DNA from: Calothrix sp. NIES-2098
GTDB taxonomy: Bacteria > Cyanobacteriota > Cyanobacteriia > Cyanobacteriales > Nostocaceae
Assembly (NCBI GenBank): GCA_002368175.1
Contig: AP018172.1
Coordinates: 1,672,001 to 1,736,000 of the forward strand
DNA length: 64,000 nt
Direction: 5' to 3'
This document shows positions 18,201 to 27,885 of the stretch, piece after piece. Position 1 is the first letter of the stretch. Each line of letters opens with the position of its first letter. The notes beneath the pieces are model-generated. The model was not told where the DNA came from and did no database searches. It saw only the letters and a program-made list of their open reading frames with translations. The position numbers and the translations under genes were made by a program.

Positions 18201-18504
18201 AAAAATTTATTGTCGTTGTGGAATTACCATCAGTCACCTTCGATATCATGTTGTCGATGTTTCCCAACCCAGCGACAGCATCTTCAATCTTTTTCGTCAC
18301 TTGCGATTCGAGTTCCGCCGGGCCTGCGCCTGGTTGCGTGACTATTACCGAAACTGCTGGGATATCAACATTGGGATTGGTATCAATTCCTAAAGAAACG
18401 AACGAAAACCAACCAACTATCGTCAAAATTAAAAATAAAACTATCGTAGGGACAGGTTTTTTAATCGACCAAGCAGAGATATTGAAGGACATAAAATAAT
18501 TCAA
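15283..18504 (-). CDS. RND efflux pump inner-membrane transporter (AcrB/HAE1 family)
   Basis: Proton-driven efflux transporter of 1073 aa, normal for AcrB-like pumps. It has an N-terminal membrane helix (IKKPVPTIVLFLIL), a porter domain, a central helix bundle that includes GNLVDDAVVEIENMERHM, a second porter half and a final helix bundle with LLLGIVTKNSILLVDYTI. The acidic residues in VGNLVDDAVVEIEN are the expected proton-relay region. It follows its periplasmic adaptor by 33 bp and forms one operon with it. No outer-membrane TolC gene is nearby. The ATG at 18492 (MSFNISAWSIKKP) is a more usual start than 18504. The spacer contains the AT-rich repeat AATTCAAAATTC. Substrates unknown. Confidence 0.92.
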   Translation of the reverse strand: MNYFMSFNISAWSIKKPVPTIVLFLILTIVGWFSFVSLGIDTNPNVDIPAVSVIVTQPGAGPAELESQVTKKIEDAVAGLGNIDNMISKVTDGNSTTTINFLLGTNSDRATNDVRNAIAQIRQSLPQDINDPVVQRLDFAGGPIMTYVVKSDRRSVEELSNLTDQTISRALLAVKGVAQIKRVGGVDREIRVNLDPNRLQSLGITATQVNDQIRALNINLPGGRAELGGSEQSIRTLGSAASVDVLKTYEIVLPDGGSVPLSSLGTVEDKFGDVRQTASLNNKPVVAFQVLRSTGSVMVTVEAGVKAAVKELEKTLPPDVKLDLVFTRADVVRQSYESTIDELIQASILAVIVIMVFLRDWRATLITAVALPLSMIPTFAVQQALGYTLNNMTLLALALAVGNLVDDAVVEIENMERHMAMGKSPLQAAYDSSDEVGLAVMASSATIIAVFMPVAFMGGIPGQFFQPFGVTVAVSTIFSTLVARMVTPMMGAYLLKDKNKSHRSRGTHEQNQARVIRFFNFKFTLPTTNKRNKKLSTIKPRGFQLYKSMLQWALRHRLTTIAIAIAFFMASLMLVPLIPKGFVDDGDYGLSSIAIEIPPGSTLADMNQVVTQTTNILLKNPYVAQVVATEDLSTATLAVNLKPKEERKISQKQFEEEIRPLFQQIPGARISFQSQVPGDSRKGLSIVLRSENPEALTQAASDLEKQMRTISGLVEVSSSASLVKPEILVIPDPQRAADLGVTVQAIARTASLATIGDNDANLAKYNLSDRQIPIRVQIDPKARADINNIKNLQVPSQNGSLVPLLAVADIRFGSGPATINRYDRARQVAVEANLQGIALGEAVQAVNKLPIMQNLPPGVMQQPSGGAKIMQDIFRGFGSALGLAILCIYAILVLLYNNFLHPLSIMAALPFCLGGALVALMVMQKPLGLYALIGIVLLLGIVTKNSILLVDYTIINMQEGKSQRQALIEAGVSRLRPIMMTSLATIAGTLPLALGIGVGSEVRQPMGIAIMGGFTTSTLLTLVVVPVIFSYIDNFQSWIVNTLRYGFGKKPPRPASGEHEVISLPSEREKSAS

Positions 18505-18537
18505 AATTCAAAATTCAAAATTAGGAAATTTTAGACT

Positions 18538-20016
18538 TCATCCTTCAGGGGATATCAGTACTTTGTCACCATCTTTGAGATAACCTGCACCTTTAACTAC
18601 CACGCGATCGCCTATTTTCAATCCGTTTTTGATTTGCACTCTGTCACCGTTAATCGGTTCTCCTAGTTCTACTTTCTGGGCGCGAACAATGTCTTCACCC
18701 GATAGCATGAATACAATTACACTGCCATCTGGTTGCGCTTGTACTGCTTTCTGCGGTAATGTCATTCCTCGTGCTGAGTTGGTGGTAATCGCCGCACGGG
18801 CAAACATTCCTGGTTTGAGTAAGTTTGTTGGTGGTAAGTCAATTTTGACTGTAGCTTCCCGTCGGCGATCGTTGACTAGAGGTTCTATCTCTCTGACTTT
18901 TCCTTGCAACTTGACACGGCGATCTAAATCAGAAGTAACTTCTACTGTCGCACCAACTTTTACCTGTGGGAGTTGAATGTCTGGAACTTTGGCTTGCAGT
19001 TCTAATTTGCGATCGCGAATAATCGAAAACAGCTTTTGTGTCCCACCAACAATATTACCTACTTGAGTTTGTGGGGGTACACCTGTGACATCTCCCACTC
19101 TGGCGAGTTTTTCAGCAATAATTCCCGAAACAGGCGCAACAACTAAAGTTTGCCCCAATTGCGTTTGCAACTGTACTACTCTCGCCGCAGTACCGCGCAC
19201 ATCGGCTTCGGCTTTATTCACATTCGCTTGTGCAATGCTAATATTTGCTTGACCGCCACCCACGTTTGCTTGGGCGCTACGCACATTTTCTTGCGCAACG
19301 CGCACTGCTTCTTTAGCAGTCTTTACTGTATAAGCGCGAGTATCGAGTTCTTGTTGACTAATTGCACCTGAAGCGGCAAGTTTTTGATAGCGTTGAAAAT
19401 TCTTTTCCGCTTCTTCTAGCCTCGCCTGTGCTTGTGCTAAATCTGCTTGTCTTTGTTTAACTATTGCCAAGTTTGATGTAGCAGTTGCCTGTTTAGATGC
19501 TACATCAGCTTGCTTGGAATCCACATCAGCTTGCTTAGATTGCACATCTGCTTTAGCCTGAATAATTTGAGCTTGCAGTACCGAATCATCTAACACCGCC
19601 AGCAATTGACCTTTTTTGACGAAAGCCCCCTCTTTAACATTTTCGGGAATTTGTTTAATTTGCAATCCGTTTGTCTGCGGTAGCACAGGAATTAAATCGG
19701 ATGCGGCTACAGTCCCAGTAGTGTTGAGAGTCTGAGCTATACTAGCAGGTTCTACAGCTGCGATAGTGACTGTCATCGTTGGTTTCGCTGGGGATGCTGA
19801 TTTATTTGCTACAGCCTTTTGTTGCGGATCTGCATGATTTTTGAATGCACCTAACCCACCAAGCGCGATCGCAAAACCCAAACCAGTTCCTAGCAACAAC
19901 GGCATTAACCACAGCCGAGTTGGTCTATTATCTAATTTTTTGCTAAAATTCCCATCCTCAGCGCTCAAAGGTTCTTCTATTTCGAGTTCTGATGGACTTT
20001 CATCACCCACAGTCAT
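18538..20016 (-). CDS. RND efflux periplasmic adaptor (membrane fusion protein)
   Basis: Adaptor of 492 aa linking the RND pump to an outer-membrane channel. After an acidic cytoplasmic N-terminus there is one membrane anchor near residues 33-55 (PLLLGTGLGFAIALGGLGAF). It continues with a biotinyl-lipoyl segment (VKKGQLLAVLDDSVLQAQI), a long alpha-hairpin of Ala/Gln/Lys/Asp-rich coiled coil (about 155-280), then beta-barrel domains. The hairpin contains short internal repeats such as SKQADV. It is the first gene of the operon; the pump gene starts 33 bp downstream. Confidence 0.9.
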   Translation of the reverse strand: MTVGDESPSELEIEEPLSAEDGNFSKKLDNRPTRLWLMPLLLGTGLGFAIALGGLGAFKNHADPQQKAVANKSASPAKPTMTVTIAAVEPASIAQTLNTTGTVAASDLIPVLPQTNGLQIKQIPENVKEGAFVKKGQLLAVLDDSVLQAQIIQAKADVQSKQADVDSKQADVASKQATATSNLAIVKQRQADLAQAQARLEEAEKNFQRYQKLAASGAISQQELDTRAYTVKTAKEAVRVAQENVRSAQANVGGGQANISIAQANVNKAEADVRGTAARVVQLQTQLGQTLVVAPVSGIIAEKLARVGDVTGVPPQTQVGNIVGGTQKLFSIIRDRKLELQAKVPDIQLPQVKVGATVEVTSDLDRRVKLQGKVREIEPLVNDRRREATVKIDLPPTNLLKPGMFARAAITTNSARGMTLPQKAVQAQPDGSVIVFMLSGEDIVRAQKVELGEPINGDRVQIKNGLKIGDRVVVKGAGYLKDGDKVLISPEG

Positions 20017-20911
20017 ACCTCTACCTCACTATGTATATAAAATACTCTACTGGGATTTTTTTAAGAAAGATTGAAATTTATTAATGTATATTAAATATGA
20101 CACTTTTTTGTAGATTCTGACTGTCATGGTTCCTAGTATCCAAACATGACGGAGTCTGTATTTTTATTACAATCAAAGAATATTTGCAATATATTCAGGC
20201 ATTTCTCATATTGTCAATAAGTATTTGCACTGTAATATCGATTATTTTTAAGTATTAAAATGCTAGTAACTTCAATTGCCAATGGAATTCAGAGCCTGTA
20301 TGCAGATAACCAGTATCTTACAAAAATTGTGATTTTTCTAACTAGAAAAAGGAGGTTTAAGTAATATTACTTTGTTCCGGAAAGAGTCAGATTAATATTG
20401 CTAGGAATGGTAAGAAAATTCGTGATTTTATATCTAAAATTAGTCACTTATACGCATTTAAATTGTATATTTTACGCGAGGTTTGCCAACAGTGAAAAGC
20501 ACAAGCTGACTTTTGAATGCAAGTTAAGTCAAGGGAGGGAACCTCAGCACTTACTGGCTATCCTGGACTATTGGACTGGAACAACCCTAACACAAGAATA
20601 TTTATTGTAGGCGCGTAACAGCCGAGCTAAATTTATCTTTCTAAAAAAATAATGTTAAAAACTAGTGGGGCTAAGATACATCTATACAAATATGAATAAG
20701 CAATGTATCTTACTATTCCAACCTACTATATGCTTTATGCCACCGATAAATATTTTGCACGCCGATGAAAGGATAACCTATCTTTTGGGAAAAATAGAAA
20801 AATGAATAGTCCTAAGGAAATCTGCATTGTCGTTAATTTTACCTACAACGGCACTTATATGGCAGTTTGCAAATAATCGATAAATTCCGATTCCAAGCGA
20901 GTAACCACAAT
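20017..20911. other. gene-free region before the HD-domain gene
   Basis: About 900 bp between two divergent transcription units, AT-rich, with an AAAGGAGG at about 20348 that is not followed by a convincing gene. A 70-codon open frame at 20398-20610 has no family resemblance and is not called. Promoters for both flanking genes must lie here; no specific operator is recognisable. Confidence 0.45.
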
Positions 20912-21781
20912 ATGTTTAATGCAACCGAAATTTTAATTGATTCTTTTGTTAATCAACTTCGAGAAGGCTATCGTCGTACCTATGGCGCTTTTAAAAACGA
21001 TTATCAAGATATCATCGCCTGGGCTGGTAGCATGGCTTTAGAAAATATTGCCAATAGTGACGCCTTATATCACAACGTCGAACACACTATTCTCGTTACT
21101 TTAGTAGGACAAGAAATTTTACGAGGAAAACATATCCGCGAGGGAGGTGTCTCTAGTGACGATTGGTTACATTTTATTATTTCTTTAGTCTGTCATGATA
21201 TTGGCTATGTTAAAGGAGTTTGTCGCCAAGACCAAGAAACCGAAGGCTTATATGCTACAGGTAAAGGTGACAAAATGATTTCTTTACCTCCTGGTGCTTC
21301 TGACGCCAGTCTCATACCCTATCATGTCGATCGCGCAAAACTGTTTATTGATGAACGTTTTGGCGGACATAAATTAATCGATGCTGAAGTCATTAAAATT
21401 AATATTGAATTAACTAGATTTCCTGTACCAGCAGCTGAAGATCATCAAGATACAAATAATTATGCAGGCTTAGTACGGGCAGCAGATTTGATTGGACAAT
21501 TAAGCGATCCGCGTTACTTAAAGAAAATTACTTCTTTATTTTATGAGTTTGAAGAAACTGGGATGAATAAAGTTTTGGGTTATCAAACTCCAGCCGATTT
21601 AAGGAAGAATTACGCCAAATTTTACTGGAATGGGGTTTATCCTTATGTGCAAGATGCATTACGCTATCTCTCGCTGACACAGCAAGGTAAACAAATTTTG
21701 GCTAATCTTTACTCAAATGTGTTTGTTGTAGAACATGACAAACAACAAGAGGAACAGCGGTATGTAGTTAATAGTTATTAG
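20912..21781 (+). CDS. HD-domain metal-dependent phosphohydrolase-like protein
   Basis: A 289-aa cytosolic protein with an HD/PDEase-type metal site. It shows LYHNVEHTILV (His pair near residue 60), then LVCHDIGYVKGV (the HD pair), and further polar residues in a helical body. Such proteins hydrolyse phosphoesters, sometimes cyclic nucleotides, but the substrate is unknown. The body ends in a charged tail. I place the start at ATG 20912 (MFNATEIL); a TTG 45 bases upstream would extend it without a good ribosome site. It stands alone, with an unrelated permease gene about 150 bp downstream. Confidence 0.75.
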   Translation: MFNATEILIDSFVNQLREGYRRTYGAFKNDYQDIIAWAGSMALENIANSDALYHNVEHTILVTLVGQEILRGKHIREGGVSSDDWLHFIISLVCHDIGYVKGVCRQDQETEGLYATGKGDKMISLPPGASDASLIPYHVDRAKLFIDERFGGHKLIDAEVIKINIELTRFPVPAAEDHQDTNNYAGLVRAADLIGQLSDPRYLKKITSLFYEFEETGMNKVLGYQTPADLRKNYAKFYWNGVYPYVQDALRYLSLTQQGKQILANLYSNVFVVEHDKQQEEQRYVVNSY

Positions 21782-21932
21782 GCAAGAGTTAACAATCAAC
21801 AGTCAACAGTCAAGAGCTAAAATTAATTATGCTTGGTGAGAAATTCTTAATTTTGAATTTTGTAGAGGGGTTGACTATTAACCCTTGAACCTTGACTATT
21901 ACACTATTCACTCTTGACTGTTTAACAAAACT

Positions 21933-23048
21933 ATGGATTGGTGGCAACGACTTAAAAAGAACCCTTTGGCGCGATTTGGGGCGATTTTGCTGTTGATTTT
22001 CTATTTAGCGGTAATTGCTGCTGATTTTGTCGCCCCTTACGATCCCTATGCGTCACAACCGAGTGGTTCGTTGCTACCACCAACCAAGATTTACTGGAAT
22101 TCGCCTTCAGGACAGTTTATCGGCCCCCATGTTTATCCTACGACTCAGGGAGACACAAATTTAGAAACAGGCGATCGCAAACTGATCGTAGATTTCAAAA
22201 AACCCTCACCTCTGCGTCTATTTGTCTCCGGGCCAGAGTACCGATTTTTACAGGTTAGTTTACCGCTGCCCCCCAAATGGGATGAAGTCACTATTATCCC
22301 TGGTATACCTTTAAATTGGCATTTATTTGGCACTACTGGCGACGCAAAATTTAATATTTTAGGTACTGACGACCAAGGCCGCGACCAATTTAGCCGTTTA
22401 GTGCATGGAGGTCGCATTAGTCTGTTTATCGGGATTTTTGGCGTAATTATTACCTACCCTCTCGGTTTACTCATCGGCGGGATTTCAGGTTATTTTGGTG
22501 GCGTGACCGATACTATTATCATGCGCCTAGCAGAAGTGCTGATGACTTTTCCTAGCATTTATCTGTTGGTGACTTTGGGTGCAGTCTTACCACCCGGTTT
22601 AAGTAGCACCGAACGCTTTTTACTAATTGTCGTCATTACTTCAGTTATTAGTTGGGCTGGTTTAGCAAGGGTAATTCGCGGACAAGTACTTTCTATTAAA
22701 GAGCGAGAATTTGTGCAAGCAGCCCGCGCAATGGGAGGGAAACCGCTATATATTATCCTGCGTCACGTTTTGCCACAAACTGCTACCTATGTGATTATTT
22801 CTGCTACCTTATCTGTTCCAAGTTTTATTAGCGCTGAAGCTGTATTAAGTCTCATCGGCTTAGGAATTCAACAACCAGATCCTTCTTGGGGTAATATGCT
22901 TTCTCTGGCAAGTAATGCTTCAATTTTGGTACTGCAACCTTGGCTAATTTGGCCGCCAGCATTTCTAATTATCATCACAGTGCTAGCTTTTAACTTACTG
23001 GGAGATGGGCTAAGAGATGCGCTCGATCCTCGGAGTTTGCGACGTTAG
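21933..23048 (+). CDS. DppC/OppC-type ABC transporter permease
   Basis: Inner-membrane permease of 371 aa from the dipeptide/oligopeptide/nickel transporter family. The first membrane helix (about 13-30) is followed by a long periplasmic insertion of roughly 125 residues before LGTDDQGRDQFSRLVHGGRISL, which leads into the conserved core. The EAA loop is visible in REFVQAARAMGGKPLYIILRHVLPQ, and FNLLGDGLRDALDPR closes the protein as in DppC. The insertion makes it longer than typical DppC (about 300 aa), as often seen in cyanobacterial homologues. No partner permease, ATPase or binding protein is adjacent, so the rest of the transporter must be elsewhere. Confidence 0.85.
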   Translation: MDWWQRLKKNPLARFGAILLLIFYLAVIAADFVAPYDPYASQPSGSLLPPTKIYWNSPSGQFIGPHVYPTTQGDTNLETGDRKLIVDFKKPSPLRLFVSGPEYRFLQVSLPLPPKWDEVTIIPGIPLNWHLFGTTGDAKFNILGTDDQGRDQFSRLVHGGRISLFIGIFGVIITYPLGLLIGGISGYFGGVTDTIIMRLAEVLMTFPSIYLLVTLGAVLPPGLSSTERFLLIVVITSVISWAGLARVIRGQVLSIKEREFVQAARAMGGKPLYIILRHVLPQTATYVIISATLSVPSFISAEAVLSLIGLGIQQPDPSWGNMLSLASNASILVLQPWLIWPPAFLIIITVLAFNLLGDGLRDALDPRSLRR

Positions 23049-23614
23049 AAATTTTGTAATTAATTGAGTGAAAATTTCATTGCATCTCGTTTCTTAATGC
23101 CTATTTATCTTTTAAGACAATTGAGATCGTGTCCGTTCAAATAACTGTCATTGCGACGGTAGGGAAGCAATCCCAAAAATCTTATACCAATTAACGAAAA
23201 CCTTGATACAAATAGATTTCTCGTAGGGGCATGGCATTGCTATGCCCCTACTAACGTATTGGTATCACGATCGACATGAAGAGGTATTTATTCCTAATAT
23301 TAAAATTAGCTTCAAACTTATGCCTAATGAGGGAATCAGTTAATTTATTGTTTCCCGTAATATTTATTGACAGTACCTAGATACCATATTCAAAGAGAAA
23401 TTTGAGAATAGATGAGATAAATACAACACATCTTTATAGCAGCAACAGACTTAAGCTAAACTAACTTTTAATCTCACACCTATAAATTTTATATCCTAGA
23501 AATTAAAGCTCCAGACCGCTAATCGATCGGAATCATCTCCGATAAATTGCAAAATCTATCTGTTGTTTTAATTACTCAAAAACTTAACACCCGAAAGTAT
23601 TTACTGCTCATACC
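23049..23614. other. intergenic region with dispersed repeats
   Basis: This 566-bp region holds a partial GTCATTGCGA repeat near 23129-23160 and a hairpin repeat at 23184-23265. The remaining 300 bp before the hybrid kinase gene are AT-rich and presumably carry its promoter. I see no gene. Confidence 0.5.
23184..23265. repeat. 82-bp hairpin repeat with ATACCAAT ends
   Basis: ATACCAAT at 23184-23191 is inverted at 23258-23265. A strong inner hairpin, GTAGGGGCAT and ATGCCCCTAC, spans 23223-23251. The right half continues as a sequence that is similar again at 27917-27963, and a related hairpin stands at 37425-37445, so this is a dispersed family. Confidence 0.6.
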
Positions 23615-26600
23615 ATGAACCCTAGGCGGTCTGCTAAAAAATCTCCATCTAATTCCCCTGCTGGTCAATCTTCTAATGCAGAGCAACAGAATCATCAACA
23701 TGAATTATTTCCCATTGTGGGGATGGGTGCTTCTGCGGGTGGAATAGAAGCTTTTACAGAATTGTTGAGCCATTTGCCAAATGATACAGGTATGGGATTT
23801 GTGGTGATTCAGCACTTGAGTCCCAATCAAAAAAGTTTGTTGAGTGAGATTCTCTCACGCTCAACTAATATGCCTGTAGTGGAAGTGCAGAATGGCATGG
23901 TTGTCGAACCCAATCGTGTCTACGTGATTCCGCCTAATGCCAAGATGACCATTGCTCAGGGAGTGCTGAAACTGGCTCCTAGGGGGAGAACCTACGGTTT
24001 TTTTATGTCAGTTGATGCTTTCTTAATATCTTTAGCAGAGGATCGAGCCAGTCAAGCGATTGGAATAGTGCTTTCGGGAAGTGATGGAGATGGCGCACGG
24101 GGACTAGAAGCGATTAAAGGGTCTGGTGGTATTACCTTTGCCCAGTGCCAAGAATCGGCAAAAGTTAGTGGTATGCCGAACACTGCTGTGGCTTCGGGTC
24201 ATGTAGATTTTATTCTTACCCCACAAGAAATTGCTGAGGAACTGATAAAAATTAGCCGTCATCCTTATATCAGGCATCAGCCTCCAGTGGAATCGGCTGA
24301 GGTACTTTCAGTAAGTGGCGATGCTATGTCAACAATCTTTAGTCTGCTACGAGCTGCTACAGGAGTTGACTTTAACCAGTACAAACAAACCACTCTGAAG
24401 CGGCGCATCCTGCGGCGGATGATTTTATACAAGCTGGAAAGATTGGAAGATTACGTCCGCTATCTTCAGGAAAATTCGGCAGAAGTCATGGCGTTGTATC
24501 AAGATTTGCTGATTACTGTCACAAGTTTTTTCCGAGATCCTGAATCTTTTGAAGCCTTAAAGACAAAAGTATTTCCAAGGATTGCTCAGGATCGTAGACC
24601 AGATTCACCGATCCGCATCTGGGTAGCGGGATGTTCAACTGGTCAAGAAGCTTACTCAATTGCTATTTGCTTGCTAGAGTTTTTGTCTAATCAGGGAATC
24701 AATCCACCGATCCAGATTTTTGCTACGGATGTCAATGAAATAGCAATTGAGACAGCTAGGATTGGTGTCTACAAGCCCAACCAATTAACAGAAGTTTCGC
24801 CAGAACGTCTACAGCGCTTCTTTGTTCAGGTAGAAAACGGATATCAGATCAGCAAACCAGTGCGCGAGTTGTGTGTCTTCGCTAGGCAAAACCTGATTAG
24901 CGATCCACCTTTTTCTCACCTGGATCTGATTAGCTGTCGCAATGTGCTAATTTATCTGGGCAGCTCTGTGCAAAAGAAGCTTTTACCAGTTTTTCATTAT
25001 GGTCTCAAGCCAACTGGCTTTCTGATGTTAGGCACTTCAGAAACAGTAGGTGAGTTTTCCGACTTGTTTAGTCTCACAGACAGAAAAAACAAGATTTATA
25101 CCCGAAAAATGGCACCTACTCGCTTGGGTATAGATTTGATCGCCAGCAACTATCCCATAGAAGTAAATACCCCGCAGTCATCAGTGAGTGAGAATGGTTG
25201 GAATGAGTTGGAAATGCAGAAGGAGGCCGATCGAATTGTGTTAGATCGCTATGCCCCAGTTGGCGTAGTGATTAACAAAGATCTAGAAATTTTGCAATTT
25301 CGCGGACAAACTAGTTCCTATCTGCAACCCCCACCAGGCAGACCCAGCTTTAATTTATTGAAGATGGCAAAAGAAGAACTGCGGCTAGAGCTACGCACTG
25401 CTATTCATCAAGCAAAACAGCGAGATATAGTAGTGCGAAAAGAAGGCATCCAGATTATCGAGAACGGTCAAGTTAGGCTAGTTAAGGTTGAGATTGTGCC
25501 GTTTAAATCTCGCGGTGGTGAAGAACGCTACTTTTTAGTGATGTTTGAAGAGATGCCATCGCCAATACCTGTTGATTCAGAGTCAGCTAGCGATCGCAAA
25601 ACTAAGTCTGCACAGAAAAAACAAGCGGCTGAGGAAGAGATTAACGCACTCAAGCAGGAGCTAGCAACTACTAAAGAATATCTGCAATCAATTATTGAGG
25701 AACAGCAAGCTACTAATCAAAACCTAAGAGCTGCTAACGAAGAGATCCTTTCTAGCAACGAAGAATTGCAGAGTACTAATGAGGAATTAGAAACGGCTAA
25801 AGAAGAAATTCAAGCAACTAACGAAGAACTCAACACAATTAACGACGAACTGCAACGGCGGAATCTTGAGTCAACTCAAGTGACCAATGATTTGCAGAAT
25901 TTGCTCAGTAATATCAATATTCCCATTCTCATGTTAGGCGGCGATCTGTGCATTCGCCGCTTTACTCCGGTGGCGGGAAGAATTTTCAACCTGATTGCCA
26001 CGGATGTTGGGCGGCCAATCAGTGATATTAATCACAACTTAAATATTTCCGATTTAGAGCCACAGATTTTACAAGTAATTGGCACTCTCAACTTTACAAC
26101 CCAAGAAGTTCAAGACTCCGAAGGTCATTGGTACGATCTACGCATCCGACCCTATCGCACAATTGACAACAAAATTGATGGGGCTGTGGTGGTGTTGGTT
26201 GACATTGATGGACTCAAACGCAGCACCGAACAATCAAGAGCATCTAGAGATTACGCAGAAGCAATTGTCGATACCGTGCGGGAATCTATTGTGGTGCTGG
26301 ATTTAAACTTACGAGCGATCAGAGCCAATCGCTGTTTCTACGAAACCTTCCAAGTTTTGCCTACAGATACAGAACAGCACTTGATTTTTGAACTCGGCAA
26401 TGGACAGTGGAATATTCCGCAATTGCGATCGCTCTTAGAAGATGTGATCCCCAGCAATGCCCCATTTCAAGATTTGGAAGTTGAGCATAACTTCGAGTCA
26501 ATTGGGCACAAAATTATGCGGCTGAATGCTCGGAGAATGCCACAAATCGACAATATGCAATTAATTCTTCTGGTCATTGAAGATATCACCCAGCAAAAGC

Positions 26601-27832
26601 AATTGGAAGCAGAACGCACTCAGTTACTCACTCAGGAACAGTCAGCTCGTGCTGCGGCGGAGACAGCCAACCGCGCCAAAGATGAATTTTTATCGATTCT
26701 TTCTCACGAACTACGCAACCCGCTTAATTCCTTACTGGGGTGGGCGCAGATGCTACGGCGGCCAAATCTCGATGAAGAGATCGTTAATCAAGGACTAGAA
26801 GCAATTGAGCGCAGCGCCACAGCTCAAGCGCAGCTAATTGGAGATTTGTTAGACATTTCACGCATCAGCGCTGGTAGGCTGCGTCTGGATGCCGAGCTAA
26901 TTGAGCTTGTACCCGTGATTGAAGCCGCGATTGATGTGGTTCGGATCTCAGCCGAAGCCAAAAATATCCAAATAGTATCAAGGCTAGATCGTACACCAAG
27001 AACAATCAACGCCGATCCCCATCGCTTACAGCAGGTGATGTGGAACTTGCTTTCTAACGCGATTAAATTTACTCCAGCCGGAGGCACAATTGATATTGCC
27101 TTAGAGTACAGTGATTTCCACGCTCAAATTCAAGTTAGCGACACAGGTCAGGGTATTAGACCCGATTTTCTCCCTTATATTTTCGAGCGCTTTCGGCAAG
27201 CAGATGGTAGCAAAAGGCGATCCAATCCTGGTTTAGGGCTGGGGCTTTCGATAGTGCGTCACTTAGTAGAACTCCACGGCGGTAAAGTTGAAGCAGAAAG
27301 TCCTGGTGACGGTCAAGGGGCAACTTTTACAGTCAGGCTACCTTTGCAAACTCAGACCACGGAAATTTCTCTACCGATTACCAGACAGTTGGTTGCTTTA
27401 CAAGATCGGTTAGAAGTGCCAACTGGAAATATTACATCATTAGCAGGTGTGCGGGTGTTGGTTGTAGATGACGAAGCAGATATTCGTCGCTTATTTACCA
27501 TTACTCTTGAGCAGTACGGAGTGGAAGTGACAGCTGTTGCATCAGCCAATGCAGCCCTATCAACTTTGATGGCTAACCCTAACGGCTATAACGTACTTTT
27601 ATCTGACATTGGTTTACCAGAGCAAGACGGTTACGATCTAATTCGTCAAGTGAGAGCGCTGGACGCTGAAGCTGGAGGGCAAATTCCCGCCGCCGCCCTA
27701 ACCGCCTATGCTGGAGATACAGAGCAAACAGAAGCTCTAGCGGCAGGATTTCAAATGCACATTGCCAAACCCGTTGAACCCGCCCAATTGCTATTCATTG
27801 TCGCTTCTTTGGCCGGAAGAATTAGGCAATAG
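23615..27832 (+). CDS. CheB-CheR-PAS hybrid histidine kinase with receiver domain
   Basis: A 1405-aa multidomain signalling protein. Residues about 35-215 are a CheB methylesterase with GASAGG (Ser), VIQHLSP (His) and GSDGDGARG (Asp), so the triad looks complete. About 235-500 is a CheR methyltransferase with TSFFRDPESF, VAGCSTGQEAYS (SAM site) and SCRNVLIYL. About 670-750 is a coiled coil rich in NEEL repeats, as usual in this architecture. Two PAS-like domains follow to about 1005. The kinase core has SHELRNPLNSLLGW (phospho-His near 1030), then NLLSNAIKF and GLGLGLSIVRHLVELHGG. A C-terminal receiver has VLVVDDEADI and LLSDIGLPEQDGY (phospho-Asp near 1331). There is no membrane segment, so it is cytosolic. 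No chemoreceptor gene is nearby. It probably acts with the CheB-GAF protein downstream. Confidence 0.92.
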   Translation: MNPRRSAKKSPSNSPAGQSSNAEQQNHQHELFPIVGMGASAGGIEAFTELLSHLPNDTGMGFVVIQHLSPNQKSLLSEILSRSTNMPVVEVQNGMVVEPNRVYVIPPNAKMTIAQGVLKLAPRGRTYGFFMSVDAFLISLAEDRASQAIGIVLSGSDGDGARGLEAIKGSGGITFAQCQESAKVSGMPNTAVASGHVDFILTPQEIAEELIKISRHPYIRHQPPVESAEVLSVSGDAMSTIFSLLRAATGVDFNQYKQTTLKRRILRRMILYKLERLEDYVRYLQENSAEVMALYQDLLITVTSFFRDPESFEALKTKVFPRIAQDRRPDSPIRIWVAGCSTGQEAYSIAICLLEFLSNQGINPPIQIFATDVNEIAIETARIGVYKPNQLTEVSPERLQRFFVQVENGYQISKPVRELCVFARQNLISDPPFSHLDLISCRNVLIYLGSSVQKKLLPVFHYGLKPTGFLMLGTSETVGEFSDLFSLTDRKNKIYTRKMAPTRLGIDLIASNYPIEVNTPQSSVSENGWNELEMQKEADRIVLDRYAPVGVVINKDLEILQFRGQTSSYLQPPPGRPSFNLLKMAKEELRLELRTAIHQAKQRDIVVRKEGIQIIENGQVRLVKVEIVPFKSRGGEERYFLVMFEEMPSPIPVDSESASDRKTKSAQKKQAAEEEINALKQELATTKEYLQSIIEEQQATNQNLRAANEEILSSNEELQSTNEELETAKEEIQATNEELNTINDELQRRNLESTQVTNDLQNLLSNINIPILMLGGDLCIRRFTPVAGRIFNLIATDVGRPISDINHNLNISDLEPQILQVIGTLNFTTQEVQDSEGHWYDLRIRPYRTIDNKIDGAVVVLVDIDGLKRSTEQSRASRDYAEAIVDTVRESIVVLDLNLRAIRANRCFYETFQVLPTDTEQHLIFELGNGQWNIPQLRSLLEDVIPSNAPFQDLEVEHNFESIGHKIMRLNARRMPQIDNMQLILLVIEDITQQKQLEAERTQLLTQEQSARAAAETANRAKDEFLSILSHELRNPLNSLLGWAQMLRRPNLDEEIVNQGLEAIERSATAQAQLIGDLLDISRISAGRLRLDAELIELVPVIEAAIDVVRISAEAKNIQIVSRLDRTPRTINADPHRLQQVMWNLLSNAIKFTPAGGTIDIALEYSDFHAQIQVSDTGQGIRPDFLPYIFERFRQADGSKRRSNPGLGLGLSIVRHLVELHGGKVEAESPGDGQGATFTVRLPLQTQTTEISLPITRQLVALQDRLEVPTGNITSLAGVRVLVVDDEADIRRLFTITLEQYGVEVTAVASANAALSTLMANPNGYNVLLSDIGLPEQDGYDLIRQVRALDAEAGGQIPAAALTAYAGDTEQTEALAAGFQMHIAKPVEPAQLLFIVASLAGRIRQ

Positions 27833-27885
27833 GCAATAGGCATTTGTCATTGGTCATTTGTCCTACTCAACAAACCCCGCGAAAT

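Noticed and set aside
20398..20610. 70-codon open frame before the HD-domain gene
   Set aside because: Odd composition, no family, no ribosome site near its start; an AAAGGAGG upstream is too far away.
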